Shown here: positions 18,356 to 27,255 of the stretch, piece after piece
How positions within the stretch are numbered: the first letter of the stretch is position 1
Layout of the letters: each line of letters begins with the position of its first letter
Program-made: the position numbers and the translations under genes
The notes under the pieces: generated by a model
What the model was told of the DNA's origin: nothing
The model's input: only the letters and a program-made list of their open reading frames with translations
The model's database searches: none
Assembly: GCA_963844565.1 (NCBI GenBank)
Contig: CAWJON010000002.1
Location: 1,178,001 to 1,242,000 of the forward strand
Length of the DNA: 64,000 nt
Source: JAFEDN01 sp963844565
GTDB lineage: Bacteria; Pseudomonadota; Gammaproteobacteria; Coxiellales; Coxiellaceae
Direction: 5' to 3'

Positions 18356-19190
18356 GCATTAATTTTGCTAATAAATGAGCAACTTTACCATTCAACTCTC
18401 TGCGATCCACAATCATATCGATGGCGCCATGTTCTAATAAAAACTCACTACGTTGAAACCCTTCGGGTAATGTCTGTCGAATAGTTTGTTCAATAACCCG
18501 AGGCCCAGAAAACCCAATTAAGGCATTGGGTTCAGCCAAAATAATATCACCTAACATGGCTAAACTAGCTGAAACTCCACCCATGGTAGGATCGGTCAAT
18601 ACAGAAATATAAGGCACCCCAGCTTTTGATAAACGCGCTAAAACAGCGCTGGTTTTAGCCATTTGAAATAAGGAGAATAGGCCTTCCTGCATACGCGCAC
18701 CACCACTGGTGGCAAAACAAACCAATGGGATCCTTTTGCTTAAAGCCGCTTGCGCAGCAACGACAAACCTTTCCCCCACTGCTGCACTCATCGAGCCGCC
18801 AATAAAATTAAAATCAAAGCTTGCTACCACCACCGGGACTTTATGTACAAAACCAGTCATCGCAATCAAAGCTTCTTTTTCTTTAGAATTCCGTTGCGCT
18901 GCTTGCAAACGGTCGCGATAGCGTTTTGAATCTTTGAATTTTAGCCAATCCTTAGGCTTTACATTCTGGCCTAATTCCACTCGTCCTTCTGGGTCTAAGA
19001 ATATATCCAACCTGTTGCGTCCAGATAAACGCATATGATAATTACATTTAATGCAAACCTGAAAATTGCTTTCTAATTCAGCACGATACAAAGTAGCCAG
19101 ACAAGCTACACATTGGCTCCAAATTCCTTCGGGAACACCTTTCTTTTTGGCTGTTGAGACTTTTGGCAATAATTTTTGAAACCAACTCAT
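18333..19190 (-). CDS. accD: Acetyl-CoA carboxylase carboxyltransferase subunit beta
   Basis: 285 residues. Beta subunit of the carboxyltransferase that makes malonyl-CoA for fatty-acid synthesis. The N-terminal zinc ribbon has the two cysteine pairs CVAC and CIKC (about residues 27-49). The crotonase-like core has VASFDFNFIGGSM, TSGGARMQEGLFSLFQMAKT and DPTMGGVSASLAMLGD. First gene of the accD-folC-dedD-cvpA-purF-holD run; its promoter should lie in 19191-19270. A biotin ligase (56531-57304) for the same complex is also in the window. Confidence 0.97.
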   Translation of the reverse strand: MSWFQKLLPKVSTAKKKGVPEGIWSQCVACLATLYRAELESNFQVCIKCNYHMRLSGRNRLDIFLDPEGRVELGQNVKPKDWLKFKDSKRYRDRLQAAQRNSKEKEALIAMTGFVHKVPVVVASFDFNFIGGSMSAAVGERFVVAAQAALSKRIPLVCFATSGGARMQEGLFSLFQMAKTSAVLARLSKAGVPYISVLTDPTMGGVSASLAMLGDIILAEPNALIGFSGPRVIEQTIRQTLPEGFQRSEFLLEHGAIDMIVDRRELNGKVAHLLAKLMHAPEPTC

Positions 19191-19275
19191 GTTGTAACCC
19201 TAACCATCACTAAAAAACTGGTTTTCATTATAACAAACTCTGTCTATGATGATAAGATGCTATTTGGAGATTTCA

Positions 19276-19400
19276 GCAATTCTCGGCGTAGCCGAAAATT
19301 GCTTCCTGGTTTATATCCTGCGCTCGGCGGAGCCGATGCTCGGAATCAAGGGGGAGACGCTCCGCTTTCTCCCCCTTTGATCCCCCATTGGGGGTGGAAT
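19276..19400. repeat. Cluster of intergenic palindromes
   Basis: The 308-base gap between accD and the next gene holds no credible gene but several hairpins in tandem. One is GCAATTCTCGGC/GCCGAAAATTGC with a three-base loop at 19276-19302 (one mismatch). A smaller TCGGC-GGA-GCCGA is near 19324-19336. A perfect ten-base stem AAGGGGGAGA/TCTCCCCCTT is at 19348-19357 and 19368-19377. CCCCC-ATT-GGGGG is near 19382-19394. The GC content is well above the surroundings. No second copy was seen in this window. It could be a palindromic intergenic repeat or a terminator/insulator between divergent genes. Confidence 0.6.
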
Positions 19401-19498
19401 CTATTATATCAAGCTGAGTTCTGGTATTTATAGTAGATAATTGTTCAAATTTTGCATATAATTTGTTTTTTTGATTGAAGAGCTTTGAAGAGTTAAAA

Positions 19499-21112
19499 AT
19501 GATTAGAAAATTTTACCCCCTATTTTTTCCTTTTTTAGCGATTTTTGCTTTTTTTTTAGAAATCTATAGGATTTTTTGTTTTTGGTATCATCAGGCAGGC
19601 ACGAACAATAGTGATCTTCTTTTCCCCCTCGCCATTACGCAAAATTTAATCCATGAACATGGCCATATCTCTGATTGGATCCTAACACCAACTCCCTATT
19701 TATTTCCCGATATCTTTATTCACCTTTTAATTAGCCTATTTTCAGCGAATATCGCTTTGAATTTATCTATTTTTGCTTTTATACAAACGTTGTACTTTTT
19801 TTGCATTATTTTAATGTTAATAAGATTAATTACATTTAAATCTTGTCCTTGGTATATCAGCTTACTATTTATTCTAGCTGTGCTTTTTGTTTCGAATGAA
19901 TTAAACAATTTATCAAGTCTCGAACTTTTCTCAACAATATTTTATGCTGGTATGCATTTTACTTCTTTCTTAATGATATTAACTTGTTTGTATATTTTTA
20001 TCATTATGTGTAGAAAAAAAAATATTTATTTAAATTTAACTTTTTTTCTAATTACTTCGATCTCTATTTTTTCCGACATCGTTGTCGGTTTTTATTTTAC
20101 CATTCCATTGAGCTTAACTATTTTAGTGTGTGCGATACTAAAGTACATCGATTTTAAGAATTGTATGAAGCTTCTTGCTTTGTTATTCATTACCACATTA
20201 TGTGGATACTTACTTTTTAAATTTTTTCCTTTGTATTATCTTCGCCCTCGTAGAATAATTCAGTTTCCAGATGGCGCCATACATAGCTTCTTGAGGATAA
20301 TGTTTAATTTTATCAAGCAGGAACCTATATTAGCAATAACTTGGTTAAGCTTTATATTTCTTGCACCTTTTTCTTTAATTAAAAGTCACTACAAAAGTAA
20401 AAGAAATAATTATTCTATTCAGATGAAATGGGTAGATTTTATTATTTTTTTTCAAATTATAATGGTATTGGTAACTATCCCACTTTTTATATTAACCGAT
20501 CCCAACCTAATATATGTTAAATTAGACAACTATCTTGCTATGCGTCACCTTCAGCCTTTTATTTTGGAACCTATTCTCATCGGTGTTCCATTACTAATTT
20601 TTAAACACCATAAGTTATTTCTCTTTTTTAAGAATAAGTATTTAATTGGAACTTGCTATATTTTCATTATTATTTTTTCTTCATTTAATATCCCTGAGTT
20701 TAAAGCAATAAATTTATATTCTTACTATCCTCAAGAGATAGCCTGTTTTGATCAACATGCCACTAAACTACATCTGCATTCTGGACTTGCGAATTACTGG
20801 TCAGCTCGGCCTTTTACCTTATACAATCATTCAAAAAGCCGATTCATCGCCGTAGATGGAAATTTTAATCCTTTTATATGGAGTACTTCTTTACAAAATT
20901 TCAAAAATGATCAATTAAATTTTATTATGCTAAAAAGCCATGAATTTGAAAAATCGAAAATTTTAGCTCGTTTTGGCAATCCCACTACAACTTTTTCATG
21001 CCCTGGCGGTTTTGATTATTATGTTTACAATAATAAAGCTATGGAAAATCTTTTTCCTCAAAAAATAATAATAGATAAACATTATAAAGGGCTTCCATGG
21101 TTTGGACATTAG
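19499..21112 (+). CDS. Multi-spanning membrane protein, GT-C-like (family of three in this window)
   Basis: 537 residues with about ten hydrophobic helices in the first ~420, then a C-terminal non-membrane domain of ~120. It is homologous to the tandem pair at 38887-42156: compare NSDLLFPLAI..LIHEHGHISDWILTPTPYLFPDIFIHLL with the pair's NSDSLEIPYLYKDLFIKHGSFKDW..NYFFPDALIFF, and the shared C.D.(10)LHSGLANYWSAR / LISKNGVEVYWDAR region. The acidic loop after helix 1 and overall layout suggest a GT-C glycosyltransferase, but no family motif settles this. ATG 19499 has GAAGAG upstream; a TTG at 19475 is unlikely. It converges on, and overlaps by four bases, the DprE2-like gene. Confidence 0.7.
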   Translation: MIRKFYPLFFPFLAIFAFFLEIYRIFCFWYHQAGTNNSDLLFPLAITQNLIHEHGHISDWILTPTPYLFPDIFIHLLISLFSANIALNLSIFAFIQTLYFFCIILMLIRLITFKSCPWYISLLFILAVLFVSNELNNLSSLELFSTIFYAGMHFTSFLMILTCLYIFIIMCRKKNIYLNLTFFLITSISIFSDIVVGFYFTIPLSLTILVCAILKYIDFKNCMKLLALLFITTLCGYLLFKFFPLYYLRPRRIIQFPDGAIHSFLRIMFNFIKQEPILAITWLSFIFLAPFSLIKSHYKSKRNNYSIQMKWVDFIIFFQIIMVLVTIPLFILTDPNLIYVKLDNYLAMRHLQPFILEPILIGVPLLIFKHHKLFLFFKNKYLIGTCYIFIIIFSSFNIPEFKAINLYSYYPQEIACFDQHATKLHLHSGLANYWSARPFTLYNHSKSRFIAVDGNFNPFIWSTSLQNFKNDQLNFIMLKSHEFEKSKILARFGNPTTTFSCPGGFDYYVYNNKAMENLFPQKIIIDKHYKGLPWFGH

Positions 21113-21861
21113 ATATTTATCTTATTAAAAATAAAATTGGGTAAGTTTTTCACCACAAACATAATTATCCGCCATTTTTTAGGTGCATACACCACCGTTT
21201 TGCCTTGCTGTATTCCCTTCACAATAAGATCAGCGACTTCATCAACTTTCGCAAGCTGGCTTTTAGGTAATTGTAAAGACGCCGTCATTGGGGTCTCGGT
21301 CGGCCCTGGCTTAATGAGCACTACTTTCACTGCAGTATTTGCCAGTCGGTGTTGCATGCCCTGCACATAATTCATGATTAACCCTTTAGCAGCTCCATAA
21401 ACGTAATTAGATTTCCGGCCACGATCTCCTGCGACCGAACCAATAATCGCCAAAGAACCATGATTAGCTTTTTGCATAGGTTTAACAAAAGCTTCAGCAA
21501 ATAATACCGGAGAAATGGCATTGATCTGCAAGGCATCCTGACAAATTGAAAGATCTTCTTGGCAAATTGTTTGTTCTGGCAAACAACCGTGAGCAATAAG
21601 CACAATGTCGACGGGGCCTTCTGCAAATATTCCATCGACCAAGCTCTGAATTGCAATAGGATCAGAAAAATGAGTGGTCATGGTCTTGATCGCAGATTGT
21701 GGATTACGTACACGCAAATCTGCAGCAATATCTTCTAATTTAGCCAAATTACGTCCGATTAGAATAAGCTCTACCGTATCCTTTACCCAATCGCGCGCAC
21801 AATGCTCAGCGATCGATGAGGTCGCACCGATAATGACAATTCTTTTTTTAATTTCTTTCAT
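21109..21861 (-). CDS. SDR reductase, DprE2-like (polyprenyl-phosphate 2-keto-pentofuranose reductase)
   Basis: 250 residues, classical short-chain dehydrogenase. The cofactor loop is VIIGATSSIAEHCARDW near the start; the NxxG region reads IAHGCLP; the catalytic Ser is in IIGSVAGDRGRKS and the YxxxK motif is YGAAK. The specific assignment to the second epimerisation step, reducing the 2-keto intermediate to decaprenyl-phospho-arabinose, rests on sequence style and on the DprE1-like and UbiA-like genes directly upstream. The ATG at 21861 follows GGAGG by six bases, two bases past the DprE1 stop; a GTG at 21867 is the alternative. Last gene of the minus-strand cluster. Confidence 0.82.
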   Translation of the reverse strand: MKEIKKRIVIIGATSSIAEHCARDWVKDTVELILIGRNLAKLEDIAADLRVRNPQSAIKTMTTHFSDPIAIQSLVDGIFAEGPVDIVLIAHGCLPEQTICQEDLSICQDALQINAISPVLFAEAFVKPMQKANHGSLAIIGSVAGDRGRKSNYVYGAAKGLIMNYVQGMQHRLANTAVKVVLIKPGPTETPMTASLQLPKSQLAKVDEVADLIVKGIQQGKTVVYAPKKWRIIMFVVKNLPNFIFNKINI

Positions 21862-21863
21862 TT

Positions 21864-23162
21864 TCACCCTCCTAACAAGCGTCTGGATAAAGCTGAGCTT
21901 ATTCCAGGATCACGATATTTTAAAAATTCGTTGAGTCGCGGATAACCGGCTTCAAAAAGAGTGCGCGGCATGCGTGCATCTTTAGCAGGATAAAGACGTC
22001 CTTTTACTTCAGCAACGATAGCATCTAATCGTTCAAAAAGCTTTAATGAATCTCGCCCGCGATTAGGGAAATCAATAGCTAATGTAATTCCTGGTCGTGG
22101 AAAACTTAACATTCCCAAAGATGGGCGATCGCCAAAGGTTTTTAACACGGTTAAAAATGATCCTTCCCCTGAATAAGCAACTTCTTTTAACATAACTTGT
22201 ATAGCCTCAATACCATTTGCAAATGGCACAACCGTTTGATATTGGAAGAAACCCCGAGGGCCATATATTCGATTCCATTCTAATAAATTGTCCAGCGGAT
22301 AAAGAAAAGATTCATAATCGATGATTTGTCGGCGACTACTCATTTTTTTGATATTAAAGTAAAGATAATTGAACACACTCAAAGATGTTTTATTAATTAA
22401 AGAAAAAGGCGGGACAAACGGCACAGTTTTTTTCTTCTTGTGAGGAAGCGGTAAATTTGATTCAATAAAATTACCTCTTAGAAAAAGACCCCGACCCTTT
22501 TCTGAATTACAATCGACCCAAGACACGGTGTATTCCCAATCTTTTACTGATTCTTCTGTCAGTTGAAAAAATTCATTCAGATTATCGTAAGGAATGGTTT
22601 CGGTTTCTAACCACGGGCTTTTAACGGGAACTAATTGAATGGCTGCTTCAATAATAATCCCGGTTAAACCGAGGCCACCAACTGTAGCAGTAAACCATCC
22701 AGGTTGCTGGTTAATACTGCAAGTAATTGCCTGACCGTCCGTACGGATTAATTTAATCCAGCAAATATGATTTCCAAATGAACCTTTTTGATGATGATTT
22801 TTACCATGAACATCATTAGCTATGGCCCCCCCGACTGTTACCAATTGAGTACCTGGCGTTACCGGTAATACCCACCCCCGAGAGACAAATATTCGTTGAA
22901 TATCCTGTAAGAGAACCCCCGCTTCACAGATCAATTCACCGGTGTGCTCATTAAAGCTAATTAATCGATTTAATCCGGTCGTCTTCCAAACCACTCCGCC
23001 GGGGTTTAAACAAACGTCTCCGTAACTTCGCCCCATACCATAAGCAATTCCAGGGGTAGATTTTATTTGATTATGAACTTGTTCACGATCAAACAATAGT
23101 TGAACTTGATGTTCGGAATCTTCTAACCGACCCCAAGAAGAAAGAGTTACCACGGTGGCCAT
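21864..23162 (-). CDS. FAD-binding oxidase, DprE1-like (polyprenylphosphoryl-ribose 2'-oxidase)
   Basis: 432 residues. The PCMH-type FAD-binding domain is clear: GIAYGMGRSYGDVCLNPGG near residue 40, ELICEAGVLLQDIQRIF, PVTPGTQLVTVGGAIANDVH, HGKNHHQKGSFGNHI and ATVGGLGLTGIIIEA. This arrangement matches DprE1, which oxidises C2 of lipid-linked ribose so that DprE2 can reduce it to arabinose. ATG 23162 overlaps the end of the HAD-UbiA gene by 16 bases; a longer reading to 23210 adds unmatched residues. The context (HAD-UbiA upstream, SDR downstream) is the same gene set that mycobacteria use for decaprenyl-phospho-arabinose. Confidence 0.88.
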   Translation of the reverse strand: MATVVTLSSWGRLEDSEHQVQLLFDREQVHNQIKSTPGIAYGMGRSYGDVCLNPGGVVWKTTGLNRLISFNEHTGELICEAGVLLQDIQRIFVSRGWVLPVTPGTQLVTVGGAIANDVHGKNHHQKGSFGNHICWIKLIRTDGQAITCSINQQPGWFTATVGGLGLTGIIIEAAIQLVPVKSPWLETETIPYDNLNEFFQLTEESVKDWEYTVSWVDCNSEKGRGLFLRGNFIESNLPLPHKKKKTVPFVPPFSLINKTSLSVFNYLYFNIKKMSSRRQIIDYESFLYPLDNLLEWNRIYGPRGFFQYQTVVPFANGIEAIQVMLKEVAYSGEGSFLTVLKTFGDRPSLGMLSFPRPGITLAIDFPNRGRDSLKLFERLDAIVAEVKGRLYPAKDARMPRTLFEAGYPRLNEFLKYRDPGISSALSRRLLGG

Positions 23163-24583
23163 CCGATCGTACCCAACATTAAGACTACGGCAAAGGCGAC
23201 CCCACAGCATAAACTCACTTTATCTTTAAGTGCAAAAACTAATGGATCATCATGCATTTTACTTCGAGAAGCTTGCATCCACATCCAGCTAACCCAAAAC
23301 AACATAATAGGAACAGCAGCCCAAATAAACTCAGGGGTACGATATAATTGCAATACGGTTGTACTATTTAAATAAAGCGCTAAAACTAGGCTGGAAATAT
23401 AACCTGAAGTGACGCCAAGTATTTGCACTAGTTGAGCATCTGATGTGAAATAGGCACGACCCTGTATCTCCTTCTTTCCAGATCCCAAATGAACTTGAAG
23501 TTCGACATAACGTTTAACAAACGCCAGGGATAGAAATAGAAAAATGGAAAAAGCCAATAGCCAAAAAGAGGGCTCTAAATTGATTGCTAGGGCGCCGGCG
23601 ATAATACGTAAAGTATAAAGCAGAGCTAAAGCCAAGCAGTCAACTAAAACCAAATGTTTAAGCCAGCATGAATAAACGCTAGTCAGCAAGAAATAAAACA
23701 CTAACCAAGATAAAAATATACCATTTACGTAACGCGCTAAAACCAAACTGGCTAGCAATAACAAAGGCCCTAAAATTGCTCCCACCCAAGTTGGCACTGA
23801 TCCTGAAGCAAAGGGTCGAGTACGTTTGCGAGGATGCTGCCGATCGTTTTCTAAATCCAACAAATCATTAAAAATATAAACGGAAGAAGCGCATAAACTA
23901 AAAGAAAAGAATGTCATTAATAAAATGGGCCAATAAGCAATATTAGTAAATTGATGAGCAGCAAGCAAAGGAATAAATAGCAATAAGTTTTTAGACCACT
24001 GATGGATGCGAAGCAAAGGTTTTAGAATCGAAATTTTGAAAGGTTGCACGGGAAAAATTTGCTCGACCTCACAACACAATTTTACTTTATTGATTAAATT
24101 CGCAGAAGAATTCACCACTAAGGCTCGACGTGCATTTTTCCAAACCCAGAGATCGACCTTAGAATTACCTGCATAGTCAAACCCGGCGGAGCCAAAACGT
24201 TCCTCAAGCATCGCTGCTTTATTTTTCCCAGATAAGTTAGTCGCTCCATCACTCGCCAGCAGCTCATCAAATATTCCCAAATATTCAAAAATTCCCTTTG
24301 CAATTTTATGATCGGTAGCAGTACATAAAATTAATTTTCTACCTGTTGAGTGTTGTTGTTTTAGCCATTCCAACAAAGGCTGATTATAAGGCAAAGTGCT
24401 GGGGTCAAAATGAAAACGCTGCGCTAAATTGCTTTTAAGCACTGCTTTACCTTGAAGCCACCAATAGGGAATAAGAAAGAAAGCTAACGGATCATCGCCC
24501 GCGATTTTAAATACCGACTCATGCAGCATGTCAGTTTTAACAAGGGTTCCATCGAGGTCAACAATTAAAGGACAATTATTCAT
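23147..24583 (-). CDS. HAD phosphatase-UbiA prenyltransferase fusion (polyprenyl-phosphate phosphoribosyltransferase type)
   Basis: 478 residues in two parts. Residues 1 to ~185 are a HAD hydrolase with the nucleophile motif LIVDLDGTLVKTD and LILCTATD (motif II). Residues ~195-478 are a UbiA membrane transferase with about eight helices and both Asp-rich motifs: NDLLDLENDRQHPRKRTRP and YSCWLKHLVLVDCLALALL. UbiA enzymes of this branch move phosphoribose from PRPP onto a polyprenyl phosphate; the HAD part could remove the 5-phosphate. In mycobacteria these steps are separate proteins (Rv3806c and a phosphatase). ATG 24583 overlaps the upstream TGA (ATGA). Confidence 0.87.
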   Translation of the reverse strand: MNNCPLIVDLDGTLVKTDMLHESVFKIAGDDPLAFFLIPYWWLQGKAVLKSNLAQRFHFDPSTLPYNQPLLEWLKQQHSTGRKLILCTATDHKIAKGIFEYLGIFDELLASDGATNLSGKNKAAMLEERFGSAGFDYAGNSKVDLWVWKNARRALVVNSSANLINKVKLCCEVEQIFPVQPFKISILKPLLRIHQWSKNLLLFIPLLAAHQFTNIAYWPILLMTFFSFSLCASSVYIFNDLLDLENDRQHPRKRTRPFASGSVPTWVGAILGPLLLLASLVLARYVNGIFLSWLVFYFLLTSVYSCWLKHLVLVDCLALALLYTLRIIAGALAINLEPSFWLLAFSIFLFLSLAFVKRYVELQVHLGSGKKEIQGRAYFTSDAQLVQILGVTSGYISSLVLALYLNSTTVLQLYRTPEFIWAAVPIMLFWVSWMWMQASRSKMHDDPLVFALKDKVSLCCGVAFAVVLMLGTIGWPPW

Positions 24584-24999
24584 CGAAAAGACCAACGTTT
24601 GTGTCCAAAGTAACTAGTAAACAAAGGTGTAGCCACGCCTACGCCATGCGCTATGTCCTGCGCAAACCAACTAATACCAAGCCAAGGTAGAATATAATAT
24701 GCCAATCCCATACTGATAACCCAAGTTTGGAGGATGGCAACTAAATTTACTAAAACAAAAAAAATCGCAGAACGACTAATAGGCTGTTGGCTCTGCTTAA
24801 ACACAAATAACTTGGCTAATATAAAAGCAGTAATCATTCCCGTAATATAGGCAAGGATTACTGACCAAGAAAAACTTAAATATTGATTATATATTATTCG
24901 TGAACAAAAATTAATCGTAGCTGCAATACCTCCGGTCAGCACAAAAAACAAAAACTGTTGTGACCAGAATGGCTTGAATATTTTTTCCTTGACTAACAT
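24580..24999 (-). CDS. GtrA family membrane protein
   Basis: 139 residues, four predicted helices. FFVLTGGIAATINFCSRIIYN opens the domain and YFGHKRWSFR closes it, the typical GtrA ending. GtrA-like proteins are thought to flip or escort polyprenyl-phosphate sugars; here it could move the lipid-linked pentofuranose made by its neighbours. The ATG at 24999 is preceded by AAGAAG and overlaps the upstream flavoprotein gene by seven bases; a GTG at 25014 is also in frame. Its stop overlaps the HAD-UbiA start. Confidence 0.88.
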   Translation of the reverse strand: MLVKEKIFKPFWSQQFLFFVLTGGIAATINFCSRIIYNQYLSFSWSVILAYITGMITAFILAKLFVFKQSQQPISRSAIFFVLVNLVAILQTWVISMGLAYYILPWLGISWFAQDIAHGVGVATPLFTSYFGHKRWSFR

Positions 25000-26297
25000 T
25001 TTGCTTCTTGGCACTTTACTGCTTCTTGGGCTAATTTTCTTCCAAAACCAATACTCTCAGATATACCCCGATCTTCAGGATAATAGTACGAAGTATCCGC
25101 TACCCATAACCCTTTTACTGGGAGTGAAGCCGGGGGTAGTTGATCGAGATACCCAGGGGTACAAATCGGTTGGGCAAAACGATAACGGCTGGCATAAATA
25201 TCAATAAAATCATTATCAGTAAGTGACGGATTAATTTTTTTTAAATATCGTCTTACTTTATCTAAAAACACTTGGTTTGGCTCATTAAATTTTGGATGTT
25301 CGCCAGGCATGTAAAAAGGAACATACAAAATATGGTGGTCCAAAGGCCTCAAATTGGTATATTCAACTAATCCGGGGATATCCATCTCAGGATCATGAGT
25401 ATTTAACCAGAAATTTTCGGTCAATGATTTTTTCAGCTTTACAATCACACAAACTACGGCAATATTTTTCAATGCTCTAAATTGTTGCAAAATTTCCGAG
25501 GGCAAATCCGGCATCAGTTGAGGTACATAAGGAAGTGGAACGGTACTGACTACTTTATCGAAAAAGATAGGTTTCCCATTCACTTCTAAACCTTTGACTT
25601 GATTGTTTTCTATTAGAACCCGACTCACAGGCGATTTTAGATTTACTATTCCTCCCAAAGCTTCAATCTTAGCGTGTAACGCTCTAAGTAAAGTGGTGGA
25701 GCCACCTTCAAGGTAACCTAATTTTTCTCGAAAGATGTTGTAACGAGAGCGACCAATCCGTCGAATACGACTAGAAATCCAAGCTGCTGATAAATTATTG
25801 GCATAATTATAAAATTTATAATCAAATAAACGTGACCACAAAATTTCATAGGCCTCTTTGCCTACCCAACGTTTAACCCATTCAGTGGCTTCAACTTTAT
25901 CTAACGATTTCCAATCATTACGTTTTGTGGATAAAAAAGCATGTAAACCATAACGAAATTTGGCAACTAAGCTTAACCCTTGAAATTTAAGGAGAGCCAA
26001 TGGATTGCCCCAGGGTTGGATACGATTTTGATACCAATATCCCATTTTCGTTTCTTTCCATCTCATTTGATTGGACAATCCCAACTCATCTAACATTTTC
26101 AAGAAATCGTGGTCAGAGGTACAATGAAAATGGTAATAACGTTCTATCGCTAGGCCGGAAAAATCAAAACTAGCTGTCATTCCACCTACCCTATCATCAG
26201 CTTCATAGACCACCGGCTGGTGTCCGTCACGAGCCAATTGATAAGCAACAGCTAAACCCATAGGTCCAGCGCCAAGCACGGCAATTTTTTGAGGCAT
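24993..26297 (-). CDS. FAD-dependent amine-oxidase-like protein (protoporphyrinogen oxidase/UGM-like)
   Basis: 434 residues. N-terminal dinucleotide fold KIAVLGAGPMGLAVAYQLAR, then VVYEADDRVGGMTASF (the GG doublet motif). The C-terminal GLWVADTSYYYPEDRGISESIGFGRKLA contains the FAD-contacting segment. The family includes desaturases and UDP-galactopyranose mutases. Similar proteins are common in polysaccharide clusters, where they may act on lipid-linked or nucleotide sugars. It is one base from the epimerase gene upstream and overlaps gtrA downstream. The substrate cannot be told. Confidence 0.8.
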   Translation of the reverse strand: MPQKIAVLGAGPMGLAVAYQLARDGHQPVVYEADDRVGGMTASFDFSGLAIERYYHFHCTSDHDFLKMLDELGLSNQMRWKETKMGYWYQNRIQPWGNPLALLKFQGLSLVAKFRYGLHAFLSTKRNDWKSLDKVEATEWVKRWVGKEAYEILWSRLFDYKFYNYANNLSAAWISSRIRRIGRSRYNIFREKLGYLEGGSTTLLRALHAKIEALGGIVNLKSPVSRVLIENNQVKGLEVNGKPIFFDKVVSTVPLPYVPQLMPDLPSEILQQFRALKNIAVVCVIVKLKKSLTENFWLNTHDPEMDIPGLVEYTNLRPLDHHILYVPFYMPGEHPKFNEPNQVFLDKVRRYLKKINPSLTDNDFIDIYASRYRFAQPICTPGYLDQLPPASLPVKGLWVADTSYYYPEDRGISESIGFGRKLAQEAVKCQEAKC

Positions 26298-26298
26298 A

Positions 26299-27240
26299 CT
26301 AGAACTCCAAAACGTACTGACTGTAAATAGGATGATTAAAAGTCATGCGAATGGCGTCAACAAAAGGAGTATAAGGCACATTAAAAATTTTCGGCCAATC
26401 GATGACTTCAAACTCATCTTTAGCGACTAATGCGCTCAGTTGTTGGGTGGTAAACGGAGGATTCTTATCAAACAATCCCCAAAACCAAATTAAAGCATAA
26501 AATAGTGAGTAAGGAAATTTAATAATGATTGCCTTTGCTTCTGTAGCACGTTTGATAGCGCGAATAATATCAATGTAGTCAACCTTCTGCTGTCCAGAAA
26601 TGTTATAAATTCTTGGAGCAATTTGGTTTTCGATACAACTGATAATAATATTGCAAAAATCGCCGACGTAAAGAGGTTGACGCAAATAACGACCATCTCC
26701 TGGGATAGGAAAAAATGGAAACTTATTCATAAATCTGGAAAGCCAACCTAAATGTTTTCGGTCTAGCCATCCAAACATTAAGGTAGGCCGTAAGATAGGA
26801 CAGATAATACCACTTTCTAAAACCATTTTTTCTTGGTCTTTTTTTGTTTTAGTATAATAATCATCTGCCACAGACTCAACCACTGAAGAACTGATATGAA
26901 TTAAAGACGGTATTTTATGTTCTTTGATTAAATTTAAAATTAAGCGAGTCGAATCTAAATTATTGCGTACAAATGCTTGATAATCATTTCCGCCAATTTG
27001 GGCTTGCAGCATCACAACTACATCAGCATCGATAAAATGGTGCTCCCAATCTCCTTTTTCGCATAAGTCTGCATATTGGACAGTCAAATCAGGTTGCATT
27101 CGTTTTAAACTATTTAAATTATTGCGATGCTTATCCAAAACAACGATATTTTTATACCCTTTTGCTTTTAAATGGATAATCAGGTTTTGACCGACTAGAC
27201 CGGCCCCGCCAGGAAGAATAATTTTAGAATTTAGATTCAT
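26299..27240 (-). CDS. NAD(P)-dependent sugar epimerase/dehydratase (extended SDR)
   Basis: 313 residues. The cofactor loop is IILPGGAGLVGQNLIIHL. The central region has LIHISSSVVESV (catalytic Ser) and DDYYTKTKKDQEKM (YxxxK as YTKTK), and the substrate part has ILRPTLMFGWLD and LYVGDFCNIIISCI. These identify an extended SDR acting on a sugar, lipid-linked or nucleotide-linked. It is packed between the large GT-C-like gene and the flavoprotein gene (one base gap), so it belongs to the same transcript. The specific reaction is unknown. Confidence 0.8.
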   Translation of the reverse strand: MNLNSKIILPGGAGLVGQNLIIHLKAKGYKNIVVLDKHRNNLNSLKRMQPDLTVQYADLCEKGDWEHHFIDADVVVMLQAQIGGNDYQAFVRNNLDSTRLILNLIKEHKIPSLIHISSSVVESVADDYYTKTKKDQEKMVLESGIICPILRPTLMFGWLDRKHLGWLSRFMNKFPFFPIPGDGRYLRQPLYVGDFCNIIISCIENQIAPRIYNISGQQKVDYIDIIRAIKRATEAKAIIIKFPYSLFYALIWFWGLFDKNPPFTTQQLSALVAKDEFEVIDWPKIFNVPYTPFVDAIRMTFNHPIYSQYVLEF

Positions 27241-27255
27241 GTTGCTCCAAAAAAT

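Noticed and set aside
19176..19433. 85-codon frame on the plus strand through the hairpin cluster
   Set aside because: It overlaps the accD start and runs through palindromes; the protein is low-information and matches nothing.
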